Positions 33,074-42,603 are shown, numbered from the stretch's first letter. The stretch is 64,000 bases of DNA from JAITMY01 sp031553765 (GCA_031553765.1 JAVBKY010000003.1:819801-883800), one strand, 5' to 3'. Notes: generated by a model from the letters alone, not told the origin. Program-made: numbers and translations.

Positions 33074-33466
33074 ATGAAAACGGTAAAAAAAATAACAACC
33101 GAAAGCGAGTATCGCACAGTGATGGCTGCCATAGAAATACTAACGGAGAAGGGGACACAGTTGGGTGACATGGAGTTGCTGAACGAAACGGATAAAGCAG
33201 AATATATGCGCTTGGCAGAACTGGCTCACGACTGGGAAAGTATACACTATCCGTTACCCATAGTAGCAAACCCGCTTATTGAAAAGGTGGAGGAGCGTAT
33301 GGCTACATTGCATCTTAGGCAGCGTGATACAGCCCGTTTACTGGGTATCTCAGAGGCTCGTCTGAGCGAATTTTTACATGGTAAGAGAGGATTAAATATT
33401 GGCATGGCAAAGAGGTTGCGCGATAAGCTCAATATTTCTTCGGACTTAATATTGGATAATGCATAG
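33074..33466 (+). CDS. higA: HigA antitoxin
   Basis: 130 residues: an N-terminal toxin-binding helical part (about 1-65) and a C-terminal XRE helix-turn-helix (RQRDTARLLGISEARLSEFLHGKRGL). It lies 20 bases after higB and should bind the palindrome at 32691-32725. Confidence 0.9.
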   Translation: MKTVKKITTESEYRTVMAAIEILTEKGTQLGDMELLNETDKAEYMRLAELAHDWESIHYPLPIVANPLIEKVEERMATLHLRQRDTARLLGISEARLSEFLHGKRGLNIGMAKRLRDKLNISSDLILDNA

Positions 33467-33486
33467 CAAATGCTTTTCACAAACAA

Positions 33487-33517
33487 CGGGGCGCTGAATT
33501 TTCAGCACCCCGATTTT
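33487..33517. terminator. terminator between higA and glnS
   Basis: An 11 bp stem with one mismatch (33487-33497 with 33502-33512) followed by ATTTTG on the + strand, between convergent genes. Confidence 0.75.
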
Positions 33518-33520
33518 GCT

Positions 33521-35179
33521 TTACTTCCCTGCTACCTTAGCCCACGTATCCTTGAGCGTTACGGTGCGGTTAAATACCGGTTTTTCGCTCGTTGAATCGG
33601 GGTCGAGAATAAAGTAGCCCGTGCGCTCAAACTGCACAGGTAACATGCCCTCGGTGTACTTGCCGTCAACGGATTCTTCTACGTATGCCGTAATGGTTTT
33701 CAGCGAGTCGGGATTCAGGTAATCCTTGTAGTCCTTATCCTCGGGTATATCGTCCATAAAGGGTTCGGTGAACAAGCGGTCGAACAGACGCACCTCAGCC
33801 TTTTGGCAGTGCGCTGCTGATACCCAGTGGATGGTACCCTTTACCGAGCGCGACTTGTCGGTATCGCAGGTGCAACGGATTTCGGTAATTTCACCGTTGG
33901 CATCCTTTATCACCCCCTCACACTTCACAATGTAACCAATGTATTTTAGGCGCACCTCCTGACCGGGAGCCAGGCGGAAGAACTTCTTTGGAGGATTTTC
34001 CATGAAGTCATCGCGCTCAATGTATAGCTCGCGGCTAAATGTAACGGGACGCGTTCCTGCGTTTTCATCTTCGGGGTTGTTGTTGCCTTCTATCACCTCC
34101 GTTTTTCCTTCGGGATAGTTAGTAATAACCAGCTTCACGGGATTCAAAACAGCCATGCGGCGAAGCGAGCGCTTATTCAAATCCTCACGCACACACCACT
34201 CCAAAACTGATAGCTCAATTACGTTCGGACGTCGAGCCACACCTACCATTTCTGCGAAAGCACGAATGCTTTCGGGGGTGTAACCGCGACGGCGCAAGGC
34301 GCAAATAGTTGGCATGCGCGGGTCGTCCCAGCCGCTTACGTAGTTATTTTTTACCAACTCCAGCAGCTTGCGCTTGCTCATTACAATGTAGGTAAGGTTG
34401 AGGCGCGCGAACTCGTATTGATGTGAGGGGAATATTTCCAGCTGCTCAATGAACCAGTCGTACAGCGGACGGTGCACATCAAACTCAAGCGAGCACATGG
34501 AGTGCGTAATATTCTCAAGCGAGTCGCTTTCACCGTGCGCGTAATCGTACATGGGGTAAATGCACCACTTGTTGCCCGTGCGGTGGTGCTCGGCGTGCAA
34601 GATGCGGTACATAATGGGGTCGCGCATCAGCATGTTGGGGTGCGCCATGTCAATTTTGGCGCGCAGTATTCTGCTGCCGTCGGGGAATTCTCCGGCGCGC
34701 ATGCGAGCAAATAAATCCACGTTTTCCTCTACGCTGCGGTTGCGAAAGGGGCTATCAGTACCGGGCTTGGTAACCGTTCCGCGATTAACGCGAATCTCCT
34801 CCTGCGTTTGATCATCCACGTAGGCCAAGCCTTTTTTGATGAGCTCCACAGCCCAGCTGTACAGTTGCTCAAAGTAGTCCGATGCGTAAAATTCGTTAGC
34901 CCAGCTAAAGCCAAGCCACTTCACGTCTTCCTTAATGGAATCAACATACTCCGTATCCTCCTTCACGGGATTGGTGTCGTCAAAGCGCAGGTTGGTTTTG
35001 CCACCATACTTTTGTGCTAAACCAAAGTTCACACAAATTGCCTTGGCATGTCCAATATGCAGGTAACCATTGGGCTCAGGCGGAAAGCGCGTAAGTATAC
35101 TTTTATACTTTCCCGCAGCCAAGTCGGCCTCTATTATCTCCTCTAAAAAGTTGAGCGAACGCTCAGGTGTCATATCCAT
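33521..35179 (-). CDS. glnS: glutaminyl-tRNA synthetase
   Basis: 552 residues, the usual length. The HIGH-type motif is PPEPNGYLHIGHAKA (31-45) and the KMSKS-type motif is VMSKRKLLELV. DDPRMPTICALRRRGYTPE and the C-terminal beta-barrel anticodon-binding region with ELYIERDDFMENPPKKFFRL are characteristic of GlnRS. It charges tRNA-Gln. Single gene, convergent with higBA; first core gene after the mobile region. Confidence 0.97.
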   Translation of the reverse strand: MDMTPERSLNFLEEIIEADLAAGKYKSILTRFPPEPNGYLHIGHAKAICVNFGLAQKYGGKTNLRFDDTNPVKEDTEYVDSIKEDVKWLGFSWANEFYASDYFEQLYSWAVELIKKGLAYVDDQTQEEIRVNRGTVTKPGTDSPFRNRSVEENVDLFARMRAGEFPDGSRILRAKIDMAHPNMLMRDPIMYRILHAEHHRTGNKWCIYPMYDYAHGESDSLENITHSMCSLEFDVHRPLYDWFIEQLEIFPSHQYEFARLNLTYIVMSKRKLLELVKNNYVSGWDDPRMPTICALRRRGYTPESIRAFAEMVGVARRPNVIELSVLEWCVREDLNKRSLRRMAVLNPVKLVITNYPEGKTEVIEGNNNPEDENAGTRPVTFSRELYIERDDFMENPPKKFFRLAPGQEVRLKYIGYIVKCEGVIKDANGEITEIRCTCDTDKSRSVKGTIHWVSAAHCQKAEVRLFDRLFTEPFMDDIPEDKDYKDYLNPDSLKTITAYVEESVDGKYTEGMLPVQFERTGYFILDPDSTSEKPVFNRTVTLKDTWAKVAGK

Positions 35180-35203
35180 ATTTCAAGTTTCAAATTTCAA
35201 ACT

Positions 35204-35390
35204 GCCCCCAACCCCCTAAAGAGGGCTATAACATTGTGCGGATGTCGCCTTTTGTCATTCTGAGCGAAGCGAAGAATCTCGAGTTCGCACGATGATAGCA
35301 TTTTGAATAACATGAGATCCTTCGCTTTGCTCAGGATGACACCGCACATAATCTTACTTCGGTTATAGCCCCCTTTAGGGGGTTGGGGGG
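35204..35390. repeat. nested palindromic dispersed repeat
   Basis: Three nested inverted repeats: outer 35204-35232/35362-35390 (CCCCCAACCCCCTAAAG-type), middle GTGCGG-TGTC with GACA-CCGCAC, and inner 35254-35280/35314-35340 (GTCATTCTGAGCGAAGC-type). It fills the glnS-acyltransferase gap. The GTCAT..GCGA..GAAGC..ATCTC unit recurs at 40691-40718 and 45512-45545. A 68-codon frame across it is only a reading of the repeat. Confidence 0.85.
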
Positions 35391-35445
35391 TAAACCAAAT
35401 CAAACCTCAAAGTTACAAAATTATGGGCAAACCTCAGCTTTTTTG

Positions 35446-35453
35446 TATATTTG
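35446..35453 (+). promoter_or_regulatory. -7 box abutting the acyltransferase start
   Basis: TATATTTG, perfect consensus, ends four bases before ATG 35458, so the transcript may begin at or beside the start codon. Confidence 0.55.
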
Positions 35454-35457
35454 TAAT

Positions 35458-36372
35458 ATGAAAAAGGTTGGACTTTGGTTGGTGGATGTCCTTTTGAGAG
35501 GATTGCTGTTTGTGGTGGGTATCATGCCGCGCTTTGTGCTCTGTGGTATTTCCAACTTTTTGGCATTTCTGGCGCAGCGTGTTGTCGGCTACCGTAGCAA
35601 GGTAGTTATAGATAACCTGCACAAGGCTTTTCCCGAAAAGAGTGAGAAGGAGTTACGCGTTATAGCCCGTGGCTCGTATCGTGCATTTTTCGATACTACG
35701 CTCAACATATTTCGCATTCGATATGCCTCAAAACGCCGCGTAATACGCACCATGCACTGCAAAAACACCTCGCTTATGCAGCAGCAGTACGAACGTGGCA
35801 AAAGCGGCATAATAATGGCAGGACATTACTCCTGCTGGGAGTATATAGGCGTGCTGCAGCGCGAAATTAAGCATCAAACGGTGGCGGCTTACCAACCTAC
35901 GTCGTTTCTTCCGCTTGAAAATGTAATAACCGAGGCGCGCGAACGTTTTGGCGCCATAATGGCTGCTTTGAGAGATGTGTTTAAGGTGCTGTTTGATCAC
36001 CAAAAGCGCGGTATACCTACCATGACGCTAATGGTGTCCGACCAGTCACCGGGGCGCGGTTCGTGTACGCACTGGCTTACATTGCTTGGTCAAAAAACGC
36101 CTGTATTCATTACTCCCGAGCGCATAGCGCAAAAAACTAATGCGGCAGTAATGTATCTGCGCATAGTGGAAGAAAAGCGCTTCAGCTACGAGTATGAGTT
36201 AATATTACTTACCGATGATGCCTCGAAGGAGGAGGAAATGGTAGTTACCAAACGCTTTTATGAGGAGTTGGAAAAGGATCTTCGCCGTGCGCCGCAGTAT
36301 TGGATGTGGACGCACAAGCGCTGGAAGCATCAAGGTTTATTTGAAACGGAGAAAAAAATATTTATAGAATAA
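35458..36372 (+). CDS. LpxL/HtrB-family lipid A acyltransferase
   Basis: 304 residues from ATG 35458. A hydrophobic N-terminal segment (about 5-40) anchors it to the inner membrane. The catalytic HX4E is H123-E128 in AGHYSCWEYI, and DQSPGRGSCTHW follows at the expected distance, with the C-terminal PQYWMWTHKRWK typical of the family. It adds secondary acyl chains to lipid A. It overlaps the next gene by one base (TAATG). Confidence 0.9.
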   Translation: MKKVGLWLVDVLLRGLLFVVGIMPRFVLCGISNFLAFLAQRVVGYRSKVVIDNLHKAFPEKSEKELRVIARGSYRAFFDTTLNIFRIRYASKRRVIRTMHCKNTSLMQQQYERGKSGIIMAGHYSCWEYIGVLQREIKHQTVAAYQPTSFLPLENVITEARERFGAIMAALRDVFKVLFDHQKRGIPTMTLMVSDQSPGRGSCTHWLTLLGQKTPVFITPERIAQKTNAAVMYLRIVEEKRFSYEYELILLTDDASKEEEMVVTKRFYEELEKDLRRAPQYWMWTHKRWKHQGLFETEKKIFIE

Positions 36373-37376
36373 TGGAAGAAATCTCCGAACTCATAGTTGA
36401 GTTGCTGAAAATGCATAACCGAGTATCGTTGCCCGGTATGGGTGCTTTTATGGCGAGCCCGCAACCTGCTGTTATTGATAAGTCTGCAAAAACGGTAACT
36501 CCACCATCAAAAAAAATTACTTTTTCTAAATCGGAAACGTGGAATGATGGTTTGCTCGAACAGCTATACGCCGAGCGTCGCGGAATGAAGCCCGATGAAG
36601 CGCGCGAGTATCTGCGTCACATTATTACTGATATTCGTTTTGAACTTGATGCTACGGGTAAAATAACGCTACCGGGTTTGGGTACGCTGAAGCAATCACC
36701 AGCGCGTGATATCAACTTTGGGCTCAACAAAAATTTGAATCTGAAGGGCGATTCATACGGCTTGAGCGAGGTTAAAATTGAGCCGGGAGCAAGTGCTTTA
36801 AAGGCAAAAAAAGAGAAAAACATATCATCGGATACATCATCAAATAAGAACCGATTATTACTCATTTTATTGGGTATAATGGTGGTAGTTATTACTGTTT
36901 TGGCGCTGCTCTTTTATCTTGGCTCCCGAAGTGATAATGGCGATGACTGGATGACCCCTGTTGAGGTAAGCCCAGTGGAAGTTCAGGTGCAACAGCAGCT
37001 GCCTGCTGTGCCACAGGTTGTCGAATCGGAGGTTAGCGCGCCGCAAGCCGAGCCGCAGCGCGTTGCGCAAGTTCCCCAGCAGTCACCTAAAGTTAAATCG
37101 GTTGCGCCAAAAAAACAACAAGTGACAACGCCTTCACCCTCCTCTTCACGCTGCGAATATTGCGTGGTGGCTAACAGCTTTGGTACATATGAGGGTGCTA
37201 AGCAGAAGTCCGATTCGTACCGTAAAATGGGCTATAAGTCGGAGGTGGTGAGCAGCAGTAATAATCGTTATCGTGTGACGTTGGGTTGCTATGCCAGCAA
37301 CGATGTGGCAAAGCTGGAGCAGCGCAAGGCACAGAAACTTATTAGAGACGCATGGGTTTTGGAGGTGTGTCGCTAA
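36372..37376 (+). CDS. HU-CCDC81-like and SPOR-domain membrane protein
   Basis: 334 residues. Two N-terminal HU-like (CCDC81-type) domains (about 1-60 with LPGMGAFMA; about 70-135 with LPGLGTLKQ), a single membrane span (161-183), a Pro/Gln/Val linker, then a C-terminal SPOR domain (about 263-334, YCVVANSFGTYEGAKQKSDSYRKMGY). SPOR binds denuded peptidoglycan at the septum, and the HU-like part may touch DNA or form a scaffold inside. This architecture is particular to Bacteroidota. Confidence 0.88.
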   Translation: MEEISELIVELLKMHNRVSLPGMGAFMASPQPAVIDKSAKTVTPPSKKITFSKSETWNDGLLEQLYAERRGMKPDEAREYLRHIITDIRFELDATGKITLPGLGTLKQSPARDINFGLNKNLNLKGDSYGLSEVKIEPGASALKAKKEKNISSDTSSNKNRLLLILLGIMVVVITVLALLFYLGSRSDNGDDWMTPVEVSPVEVQVQQQLPAVPQVVESEVSAPQAEPQRVAQVPQQSPKVKSVAPKKQQVTTPSPSSSRCEYCVVANSFGTYEGAKQKSDSYRKMGYKSEVVSSSNNRYRVTLGCYASNDVAKLEQRKAQKLIRDAWVLEVCR

Positions 37377-37384
37377 GCGCATTT

Positions 37385-39142
37385 ATGTACAAAAATCTTT
37401 CAGAATATATCGATTTTATTGAGTCACAAGGTGAGTTAACTCGTGTACGCGAGTACGTAAACTCACAACTTGAAATGGCCGAAATCGTCGATCGCGTGAG
37501 CAAGCAGCCTGATGGTGGCAAGGCTATTCTTTTTGAAAACAACGGGACCCAGTTTCCGGTGCTTATGAATATGATGGGCAGTGATGTTCGCATGTGTGCA
37601 GCTTTAGGTGTAAAAAATATGGATGATGTGGGTCAAAAGTTAGATGACTTTTTTCACACACTCATGCAACCCAAGAAAAATTTATGGGAAAAATTGCAGC
37701 TGCTACCCACATTGAAGCAAGCCGCGACATGGCTTCCGCGTACTACAGTCGCTAAAGGTGAGTGTCAGCAAGTTATTATTCGCAATCCGGATTTAAACAC
37801 GCTTCCCATACTGCAATGCTGGCCACATGACGGTGGTAAATTTATTACGCTCCCCATGGTGCATACGCGCGACTTGGAAACGGGTATGCGTAACGTGGGC
37901 ATGTACCGCATGCAGGTTTTTGATGGGCAAACCACAGGAATGCACTGGCATCGCCACAAAACGGGTGCGCGCCACTTTGAGCAGTACAAGGCTGCAGGGA
38001 AAAAGATGCCTGTGGCTGTGGCGCTGGGTGGTGACCCGGCATACACCTATAGTGCTACCGCCCCGCTACCCGATAACCTTGACGAATATTTATTGGCAGG
38101 ATTTTTACGTGGAAAATCCGTAAAGCTGGTGCGTTGTATTACCCAGCCTATCGAGGTTCCCGCTGATACCGATATTGTAATTGAGGGCTACGTTGACCCA
38201 AGCGAACCACTGGTTACTGAAGGACCATTTGGTGATCATACAGGTTTTTACTCTCTGGAAGATTATTATCCGCGCTTTCATGTGACGTGCATTACGCACC
38301 GAAAAAATGCTGTTTATCCTGCCACCGTAGTGGGAGTTCCACCACAGGAAGATGCTTATATAGGCAAGGCTACCGAGCGTATTTTTTTAGCGCCCATACG
38401 CATTGCTATGCTGCCCGAAATAGTGGATATGCACATGCCGTTTGAGGGTGTAGCGCACAATATTGTGATTGTAAAAATAAAAAAAACATACCCCGGTCAA
38501 GGGCAAAAATCCGCCAATGCCTTATGGGGAGCAGGGCAAATGATGTTCAACAAAATGCTGGTGGTGGTGGATGAGGATGTGGAGTTAACCAATTATGCCG
38601 CTTTGTGCGATTGCGTACAGCGCAACTTCAATCCCGCAACTGATGTGTACCTTGGTGGTGGTCCGCTCGATGTACTCGACCATTCGGCGCAAGCTTGCGG
38701 CTACGGCGGAAAAATATGTATTGACGCTACAAGGAAAATGCCTGAAGAGCAATCGTTAGCTACCAGCTACCAAGTACCAGTTGCCAGTTATCAATTTACC
38801 CACTCATTTTTTTCAACAGAAAAGAGTCTTATTCAAGTAGTTTTTGATGAAGGTGTGAACCTTGACGACATATCCACCTGCGTGTGGTTGATGGGTAATA
38901 ACGTTGACCCTGCGCGTGATTGCCGTGTAGAAAATGGTATGCTGGTGGTTGACGCAACGAGCAAGTGCAAAGGAGAAAAAGGCTTTTCGCGTCCATGGCC
39001 TAACGTGGTATGCGCTTCCTCCGAAACTATTAACGCGGTGAATGAGAAGTGGGGCAATTTGGGACTTGGCGCCTTTATCCCTTCGCCATCGTTGAGATAT
39101 CAAGGACTGCAGAAGAGTGATGGAGCGAGAGTGGAGTTCTAG
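37385..39142 (+). CDS. UbiD-family decarboxylase (menaquinone pathway candidate)
   Basis: 585 residues from ATG 37385, eight bases after the upstream stop. The family pattern is clear: HDGGKFITLPMVHTRDLETGMRNVGMYRMQ, MHWHRHKTGARHF, VTEGPFGDHTGFYS and PPQEDAYIGKATERIFL. UbiD enzymes are prenylated-FMN (de)carboxylases. With mqnC in the same window, a late futalosine-pathway decarboxylation is the likely role. Residues about 457-470 (ATSYQVPVASYQF) come from a tandem-like CTACCAGCTACCAA stretch that may be a small repeat-derived insertion. Confidence 0.85.
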   Translation: MYKNLSEYIDFIESQGELTRVREYVNSQLEMAEIVDRVSKQPDGGKAILFENNGTQFPVLMNMMGSDVRMCAALGVKNMDDVGQKLDDFFHTLMQPKKNLWEKLQLLPTLKQAATWLPRTTVAKGECQQVIIRNPDLNTLPILQCWPHDGGKFITLPMVHTRDLETGMRNVGMYRMQVFDGQTTGMHWHRHKTGARHFEQYKAAGKKMPVAVALGGDPAYTYSATAPLPDNLDEYLLAGFLRGKSVKLVRCITQPIEVPADTDIVIEGYVDPSEPLVTEGPFGDHTGFYSLEDYYPRFHVTCITHRKNAVYPATVVGVPPQEDAYIGKATERIFLAPIRIAMLPEIVDMHMPFEGVAHNIVIVKIKKTYPGQGQKSANALWGAGQMMFNKMLVVVDEDVELTNYAALCDCVQRNFNPATDVYLGGGPLDVLDHSAQACGYGGKICIDATRKMPEEQSLATSYQVPVASYQFTHSFFSTEKSLIQVVFDEGVNLDDISTCVWLMGNNVDPARDCRVENGMLVVDATSKCKGEKGFSRPWPNVVCASSETINAVNEKWGNLGLGAFIPSPSLRYQGLQKSDGARVEF

Positions 39143-39161
39143 TTCTTTTACTCGTTTTCCC

Positions 39162-39192
39162 TTTGTTCTTTTATCCCTTCTTTGTACTTTTG
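39162..39192 (+). promoter_or_regulatory. asnS promoter
   Basis: TTTG (39162-39165), exactly 19 bases, then TACTTTTG (39185-39192), a full match to TTTG-N19-TAnnTTTG, 47 bases before ATG 39240. Confidence 0.85.
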
Positions 39193-39239
39193 TAGTTCGC
39201 ATTTTGCGAAAAGCATCAATTATTCAAAACTCATTAATC

Positions 39240-40637
39240 ATGAAAACTCCCGGAAGAGCCAAGGTAGCAGCGCTGTTGAGCGGTGGCGAAGTTGGAAAAG
39301 ATGTTGTGGTAAAAGGTTGGGTGCGCACCAAGCGCGGCAACAAAAACGTGGCATTTATTGCCCTCAACGACGGCTCTACCATCAATAATATTCAGCTAGT
39401 AGTTGACTTGCAAAAAATATCGGAGGAGCAGTTGAAGGGTGTTACCACCGGCGCTTGCATTTGTGCGCAAGGCAAGCTGGTGGCCTCACAGGGCGGTCAG
39501 CAGAGCATGGAGATACAGGTTGACAGCCTTGAGTTGTACGGTACTGCCGACCCCGATGCCTACCCCTTGCAGAAGAAAGGTCACACGCTGGAATTTCTTC
39601 GCGAGATAGCGCATTTACGTCCACGCACCAATACCTTTGGCGCTGTGCTGCGCATACGTCACGCAATGGCCTTTGCCATTCATAAATACTTCAACGATAA
39701 CGGATTTACCTATCTTCATACGCCCATTGTAACGGCATCGGATGCCGAGGGTGCAGGGGCCATGTTTCGTGTTACCACGCTTGACGCGAAAAATCCCCCG
39801 CTAACGGAAACAGGTGAAGTGAACTACGCAGAAGATTTCTTCGGTCGCGAAACCAGCCTTACCGTTTCGGGTCAGCTGGAAGGCGAACTTGGCGCCATGG
39901 CGCTGGGTGAAATCTACACCTTTGGGCCTACATTCCGTGCTGAAAACAGCAACACGCCGCGCCACTTGGCCGAATTTTGGATGATTGAACCCGAAATGGC
40001 CTTCTACGAAATTAAGGACAACATGGATTTGGCCGAGGACTTTATCAAGTCGTTGGTAAAGTACGCGCTCGACAACTGCATGGACGACCTTAAGTTCCTC
40101 AACGATATGTACGACAAGGAACTCATTGAGCGCCTGCAAAGCGTTTGCGCTACCGAGTTTGTTCGCTTGGACTACACCGAGGGTGTAAAAATTCTTGAAG
40201 CCAGCGGACAAAAATTTGAATTCCCTGTGCATTGGGGTGTAGATTTACAAAGTGAGCACGAGCGTTACCTTGTAGAGAAACACTTCAAAAAGCCCGTAAT
40301 TCTGACCAACTACCCTAAGGATATCAAGGCATTTTACATGAAGCAAAACGAGGACGGAAAAACCGTTCGCGCTATGGACGTGCTATTCCCAAAAATCGGT
40401 GAAATCATTGGCGGCTCGCAGCGGGAGGAAAGCCTCGAAAAGTTGCAAGCCCGCATTGACGAGCTGAAGATGGATGTAAAAACCCTGTGGTGGTACATCG
40501 ACACACGTCGCTTTGGCACCGCACCGCATAGCGGCTTTGGCCTTGGCTTCGAGCGCCTGTTGCTCTTTGTTACCGGCATGGGCAATATTCGTGATGTGAT
40601 ACCATTCCCAAGGACTCCGAAGAGCGCAGAATTTTAG
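39240..40637 (+). CDS. asnS: asparaginyl-tRNA synthetase
   Basis: 465 residues from ATG 39240, chosen because the promoter lies inside the longer open frame. OB-fold anticodon domain at the N-terminus (VVVKGWVRTKRGNKNVAFIALNDGS). Class II motif 2 is FRAENSNTPRHLAEFWMIEPE and motif 3 is GFGLGFERLLLFVTGMGNIRD. It charges tRNA-Asn; standard length. Confidence 0.97.
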   Translation: MKTPGRAKVAALLSGGEVGKDVVVKGWVRTKRGNKNVAFIALNDGSTINNIQLVVDLQKISEEQLKGVTTGACICAQGKLVASQGGQQSMEIQVDSLELYGTADPDAYPLQKKGHTLEFLREIAHLRPRTNTFGAVLRIRHAMAFAIHKYFNDNGFTYLHTPIVTASDAEGAGAMFRVTTLDAKNPPLTETGEVNYAEDFFGRETSLTVSGQLEGELGAMALGEIYTFGPTFRAENSNTPRHLAEFWMIEPEMAFYEIKDNMDLAEDFIKSLVKYALDNCMDDLKFLNDMYDKELIERLQSVCATEFVRLDYTEGVKILEASGQKFEFPVHWGVDLQSEHERYLVEKHFKKPVILTNYPKDIKAFYMKQNEDGKTVRAMDVLFPKIGEIIGGSQREESLEKLQARIDELKMDVKTLWWYIDTRRFGTAPHSGFGLGFERLLLFVTGMGNIRDVIPFPRTPKSAEF

Positions 40638-40642
40638 GAATG

Positions 40643-41166
40643 TGTTGAACTGTTGAATTGCTGAAGGGTTGAACTGTTTAATCCAAGGGCGTCATGGCGA
40701 GTGAAGCGAAGCAATCTCATGAATGATGCAAGTTGAGTTACCGTTGATTTTGTTTTATGGCTTATTTGTTTCCGTTTGAAAAGTTAGAAGTTTGGCAAGT
40801 TGCTCGCCGTTTGGTGAAACGTATATATGAGGTAACTAAAAATTTTCCAACGGAAGAAAAATTCGGATTAACCAATCAACTTCGGCGAGCAATAGTTTCT
40901 GTATCTTCAAATTTGGCAGAGGGTTCTTGTCGTAATTCTTTTAAAGATCAAGCACGTTTTTCGGAAATTGCTTACGGTTCGCTGATGGAGGTGATGAATC
41001 AACTTATCAGTGCAAACGATTTATTGTTTATATCAAACGAAAATCTTGAAGAACTGAGAGAGACTATTATTGAATTATCAAACAAAATAAACGCTTTGCA
41101 TAATAGCCAAGTAAGGCGAATTGCCTCTTAAACAGTTCAACCCTTCAGCAATTCAACAGTTCAACA
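40643..41166. mobile_element. inverted-repeat-bounded cassette carrying an S23-type gene
   Basis: A perfect 37-38 base inverted repeat (40643-40680 and 41129-41166) brackets one gene, 40757-41131. The left flank inside also holds a GTCATGGCGA...GCAATCTC unit of the dispersed family. The transcript would close into one long hairpin, the layout of the intervening sequences that carry S23-type genes in some 23S rRNAs. No target duplication was established. Confidence 0.65.
40757..41131 (+). CDS. four-helix-bundle protein, S23/IVS type
   Basis: 124 residues: FEKLEVWQVARRLVKRIYEVTKNFPTEEKFGLTNQLRRAIVSVSSNLAEGS is the classic opening of the four-helix-bundle (23S rRNA intervening-sequence) family, and ARFSEIAYGSLMEVMNQLISA follows. 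These form pentamers with a basic groove; their role is unknown. The stop lies in the right inverted repeat. Confidence 0.92.
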   Translation: MAYLFPFEKLEVWQVARRLVKRIYEVTKNFPTEEKFGLTNQLRRAIVSVSSNLAEGSCRNSFKDQARFSEIAYGSLMEVMNQLISANDLLFISNENLEELRETIIELSNKINALHNSQVRRIAS

Positions 41167-41176
41167 ACCTCACCGG

Positions 41177-42547
41177 ATGCTCAAGCAAACCTTAGTACAG
41201 CGTCAGCAAATGCGCATGTCGCCGTTGCAAATTCAGCAAATTAAGTTGCTGGAGTTGCCCGTGCTGGCATTGGAGCAGCGTGTGAAGGATGAGCTGGAGG
41301 ATAACCCCGCGCTGGAGGCAGAGGAGGAGGAAACCACCGATTTGGCGGCTGTAACAAGCGCCGAAGATACGCCCTCGTATCGCTTACAAGACAATAATCA
41401 ACCCCGCGAAGTAAAGGACAGAACTGCTACCAGCCCCGATGGCATGGACTTTCACGAGCTCATGCTGGCGCAGCTGTCGCTTCGTCCCATTAACCAACAT
41501 CAGCGCGAAATAGGCACCTTTATCATAGGGTGCTTGGATAACGATGGTTACCTGCGTCGTCCGCTGAGCGATGTCGCCGACGATATTGCTTTTGCCGAAG
41601 GCTGGGAGGTGAGCGAGCCGGAGCTGTTGGATGTGCTGCATATTGTGCAGGATTTGGAGCCTGCGGGCGTGGGTGCGCGCAACTTGCGTGAGTGCCTGCT
41701 ATTGCAGCTGGAGGCTAAGGATGAGCAAACGGTTGCTGTGGAGTTGGCCACCAAAATTGTGACCGATTACTTTGACGATTTTACCAGTAAGCGCTACAAA
41801 AAAATTTGTGCCGCGCTCAACATCTCCGATAAGGATTTGAAGTGTGCCGTAACCGAAATTACACGGCTAAATCCTAAGCCCGGTGCCGGGTTCACCGAGG
41901 ATATTTCAGACGCAGCTCCTGCTATTATCCCTGATTTTTTGGTAGAGTACAAAGATGGAGAATTGCTTCAAAGCCTCACGGCACGCAATGCCCCCGACTT
42001 GCGCGTGAGCAAGGAGTACCAAACGCTGCTTAAAAACTACGCGAAGGATAAAGAAGCCTCGGAGTTTGTGCGTAAAAAAATAGAGTTGGCACGTTGGTTT
42101 ATTGATGCCGTAAAGCGTCGTTACAGCACGCTTGCCGAGGTAATGAGCGTAATTGTAGATAGGCAAAAGGAGTTCTTTATGACCGGCGACGAAGGCGCCA
42201 TAAAGCCCATGCTGCTTAAGGTTGTGGCCGAAGCCACTGGGTATGACTTGTCCACCATTTCGCGTGTGGTTAGTAGTAAATATGTGCAAACCAACTTCGG
42301 TATTTTTCCTCTCAAGTTTTTCTTCTCCGAAAGCATGCAAACTGAAAGTGGCGAGGAGATTTCTACCCGAAAAATTAAGAAAGAAGTAAAAGATTTAGTG
42401 GCTGCTGAAGATAAGAAAAAACCTTTGTCCGACGAGGCCATAATGAAGCGACTTAAAGAAAAAGGCTACCTCATAGCCCGCCGTACCGTAGCTAAATACC
42501 GCCAAATGCTCGACATCCCCGAAGCACGCATGCGGAAAACCATCTAA
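41177..42547 (+). CDS. rpoN: RNA polymerase sigma-54 factor
   Basis: 456 residues, somewhat short but with all parts: region I LVQRQQMRMSPLQIQQIKLLELP, an acidic region II (ELEDNPALEAEEEE), the core-binding region, the helix-turn-helix ATGYDLSTISRVVSSKYVQTNFG and the RpoN box ARRTVAKYRQ near the end. It directs activator-dependent transcription. A hairpin (42559-42590, ACCCTAACAGGGT mirrored) follows the stop. Confidence 0.96.
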   Translation: MLKQTLVQRQQMRMSPLQIQQIKLLELPVLALEQRVKDELEDNPALEAEEEETTDLAAVTSAEDTPSYRLQDNNQPREVKDRTATSPDGMDFHELMLAQLSLRPINQHQREIGTFIIGCLDNDGYLRRPLSDVADDIAFAEGWEVSEPELLDVLHIVQDLEPAGVGARNLRECLLLQLEAKDEQTVAVELATKIVTDYFDDFTSKRYKKICAALNISDKDLKCAVTEITRLNPKPGAGFTEDISDAAPAIIPDFLVEYKDGELLQSLTARNAPDLRVSKEYQTLLKNYAKDKEASEFVRKKIELARWFIDAVKRRYSTLAEVMSVIVDRQKEFFMTGDEGAIKPMLLKVVAEATGYDLSTISRVVSSKYVQTNFGIFPLKFFFSESMQTESGEEISTRKIKKEVKDLVAAEDKKKPLSDEAIMKRLKEKGYLIARRTVAKYRQMLDIPEARMRKTI

Positions 42548-42603
42548 CCCCTACCAAGACCCTAACAGGGTTTTGAGACCCTGTTAAGGTTACTCCAATC
42601 ATC

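Noticed and set aside
35197..35403. 68-codon minus-strand frame between glnS and the acyltransferase
   Set aside because: It is a translation of the nested palindromic repeat (ILRFAQNDK-type peptide) and has no independent coding signs.
40643..41166. Insertion sequence
   Set aside because: The enclosed protein is an S23-type four-helix bundle, not a transposase, and no target duplication was identified.
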